A stretch of 64,000 nucleotides of DNA from Pedobacter ureilyticus. GTDB lineage: Bacteria; Bacteroidota; Bacteroidia; Sphingobacteriales; Sphingobacteriaceae. Below are positions 62,561 to 64,000 of the stretch, one piece after another. Position 1 is the stretch's first letter, and each line of letters begins with the position of its first letter. Made by a program: the position numbers and the translations under genes. The notes beneath the pieces are model-generated. The model was not told the DNA's origin and ran no database searches. It saw nothing but the letters and a program-made list of their open reading frames with translations. The DNA lies in the NCBI RefSeq assembly GCF_005925345.1, contig NZ_SSHJ01000001.1, positions 186,001 to 250,000 of the forward strand, written 5' to 3'.

Positions 62561-64000
62561 ATGAAAATCACCAAATTATTTATTGCTTATACCTTAGCCT
62601 CTTTTTTAGGGATAGGCTTTGCAAAAGCACAAAGAGGTGGCATTAACTGGACCAAAGATGGCAACAGTTATTACCAAAATACTGGAGGAGAAATAGTGAC
62701 TATTACTTTACCAAAGAATGAAAGAAAAACCATTGTAAGTAGAGCTCTACTTACACCAGCAAACCAAACAAGCCCACTCCGTGTAAGAAGTTTTCAACTA
62801 ACTGATGATGGAAGCAAAGCATTGATTTACACCAATACCAAAAGAGTTTGGCGCCAAGATAGCCGAGGCGATTATTGGGTTGCTGACATAGCCAACAACA
62901 CTTTAAAACAAATTGGAAAAGGAAAACCTGCCTCATCCTTAATGTTTGCTAAGTTCTCTCCAGACGGTTCAAAAGTGGCCTACGTAAGCGAACACAATGT
63001 ATATGTAGAAGATTTAGCGACGGGTAATATCAAACCGCTTACTACCAACGGAACAGCTAGAATGATCAATGGTACGTTTGACTGGGTTTACGAAGAAGAA
63101 TTTGGCTGTTTAGATGGATTTAGATGGGCACCCGATGGAAAATCCATTGCTTATTGGCAAATAGATGCTACCAAAATTAGAAACTTCTTGATGATCAACA
63201 ACACCGACTCGATTTACTCGTTTAACGTTCCGGTAGAATATCCTAAAGTGGGTCAAGATCCTTCCGCTTGCAAAATTGGAGTGGTAGATATCACCACGGC
63301 TAAAACCAATTGGTTAGCTGTTCCAGGTAGTGCTGTTCAAAACTATATCCCTCGTATGGATTGGATCCCAAACAGCAATGAAATCATCCTACAACAATTA
63401 AACCGCGAGCAAAACCAAAGCAAATTATTTGTGGCTAATGCCGCCAGCGGTGCCGTTAACGAAATTTATAAAGAAACCAATACATCGTGGATAGATGCCC
63501 AAGATCAGTTCATTTGGTTAAACGGCAACAAAGAATTTATCTATCAAACTGAAAAAGATAGCTACAACCACTTCTATCGCATAAGCAAAGATGGTAAAAA
63601 GGAAACTTTAATTACCAAAGGCAATTACGATGTGATTGATTTAAGCTTGGTTGATGAAAAAAACAATACCATCTATTTTATGGCTTCGCCTAACAATGCT
63701 ACTCAAAAATATCTTTACAAAACAAAATTAGATGGCAAAGGTAAATTGGAGATGGTTACCCCATCTGTTTTACCTGGTACACACAGTTACTCTATCTCGC
63801 CAAATGGACTTTTTGCACGCCACAGTTACAATAGTTCTGTAGTTGCTCCAGTTACCGAATGGATGAATTTTACCACCAATAACCCATTAAGTATGGAAGG
63901 TAGCATTACCAGCCAATTAGGTAAGCAAACAGCTATTAAAAACAAAGTAGAATTTTTTAAAGTAACTACCGACGACGGAGTTGAAATGGACGGCTGGATG
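62561..64000 (+). CDS. Dipeptidyl peptidase IV (S9B), N-terminal part
   Basis: An open frame of 480 codons running off the right edge. It starts with a signal peptide (LFIAYTLASFLGIGFAKAQ) and then shows the eight-bladed propeller of S9B peptidases. The WVYEEEFG segment (Glu178-Glu180) holds the glutamates that bind the substrate N-terminus. The alpha/beta hydrolase domain with the catalytic serine lies beyond the window. It would release Xaa-Pro dipeptides from peptides in the periplasm. Confidence 0.9.
   Translation, partial: MKITKLFIAYTLASFLGIGFAKAQRGGINWTKDGNSYYQNTGGEIVTITLPKNERKTIVSRALLTPANQTSPLRVRSFQLTDDGSKALIYTNTKRVWRQDSRGDYWVADIANNTLKQIGKGKPASSLMFAKFSPDGSKVAYVSEHNVYVEDLATGNIKPLTTNGTARMINGTFDWVYEEEFGCLDGFRWAPDGKSIAYWQIDATKIRNFLMINNTDSIYSFNVPVEYPKVGQDPSACKIGVVDITTAKTNWLAVPGSAVQNYIPRMDWIPNSNEIILQQLNREQNQSKLFVANAASGAVNEIYKETNTSWIDAQDQFIWLNGNKEFIYQTEKDSYNHFYRISKDGKKETLITKGNYDVIDLSLVDEKNNTIYFMASPNNATQKYLYKTKLDGKGKLEMVTPSVLPGTHSYSISPNGLFARHSYNSSVVAPVTEWMNFTTNNPLSMEGSITSQLGKQTAIKNKVEFFKVTTDDGVEMDGWM

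Noticed and set aside
1..64000. tRNA, rRNA or insertion sequence
   Set aside because: No cloverleaf pattern, rRNA core or transposase-like frame was recognised in the intergenic regions.

Overview
This window looks like chromosomal DNA of a Bacteroidota bacterium, most likely a Pedobacter-like member of the Sphingobacteriaceae. The evidence is gene content (SusC/RagA-type TonB machinery, DUF4876 and DUF6850 proteins, a PorV/PorQ-type barrel, S9B dipeptidyl peptidase, DUF4369-TlpA protein), -7 elements of the TAnnTTTG type, weak Shine-Dalgarno sequences, and dispersed short palindromes between genes. No rRNA, tRNA, insertion sequence or CRISPR array was found.

Layout. 1-2759: end of an ATP-dependent DNA ligase and its ligase-associated DEXH helicase. 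2991-7704: glucose entry and the oxidative pentose phosphate pathway (ROK glucokinase, gnd, zwf, pgl). 7705-8270: a gene-free stretch with a terminator and a candidate small RNA. 8271-20109: a nine-gene minus-strand hexuronate operon, read uxaB-uxaA-kduI-SDR-uxaC-kdgK-eda-MFS-gapN-like. It takes galacturonate, and 5-keto-4-deoxyuronate from pectin lyases, through KDG and KDPG to pyruvate and glyceraldehyde 3-phosphate. 20329-23659: four tightly packed genes for exported proteins. 23763-29630: a giant alpha-2-macroglobulin-like protein carrying an embedded carboxypeptidase-regulatory and TonB-plug module. 29798-36826: housekeeping and catabolic genes (YceH, NlpC/P60 peptidase, Usp, ketoglutarate-semialdehyde dehydrogenase, Xaa-Pro aminopeptidase, DUF389). 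36827-43674: a minus-strand cluster of TonB receptor, DUF4876 lipoprotein, DUF6850 barrel and di-heme peroxidase. Its promoter is overlaid by a near-perfect 23-bp palindrome.

43927-47394: an orphan PhoB-type regulator, a TlpA-like lipoprotein and gatB. 47628-50544: a small accessory patch with a secreted basic protein behind a sigma-54-like promoter, a frameshifted SH3-TM-NERD gene and two tandem barrel paralogues, one with an in-frame amber codon. 50559-64000: alaS, a MerR regulator, PorV-like and helix-hairpin-helix outer membrane proteins, a 52-bp telomere-like GGGTTTA array, comEC, an enoyl-CoA hydratase, an LTA-synthase-family protein and the 5' part of a dipeptidyl peptidase IV gene.

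How the parts fit. The uronate operon and the pentose phosphate genes meet at C6 acid metabolism. KDPG aldolase is present but no phosphogluconate dehydratase (edd) is seen, so the aldolase here serves uronates. The best candidates for under-described systems are the palindrome-controlled TonB/DUF4876/DUF6850/peroxidase cluster, the exported operon at 20329-23659 next to the A2M/TonB-plug fusion, the candidate sRNA near 8.1 kb, and the broken SH3-NERD gene. All functions are inferred from motifs and context by eye; no database search was run.
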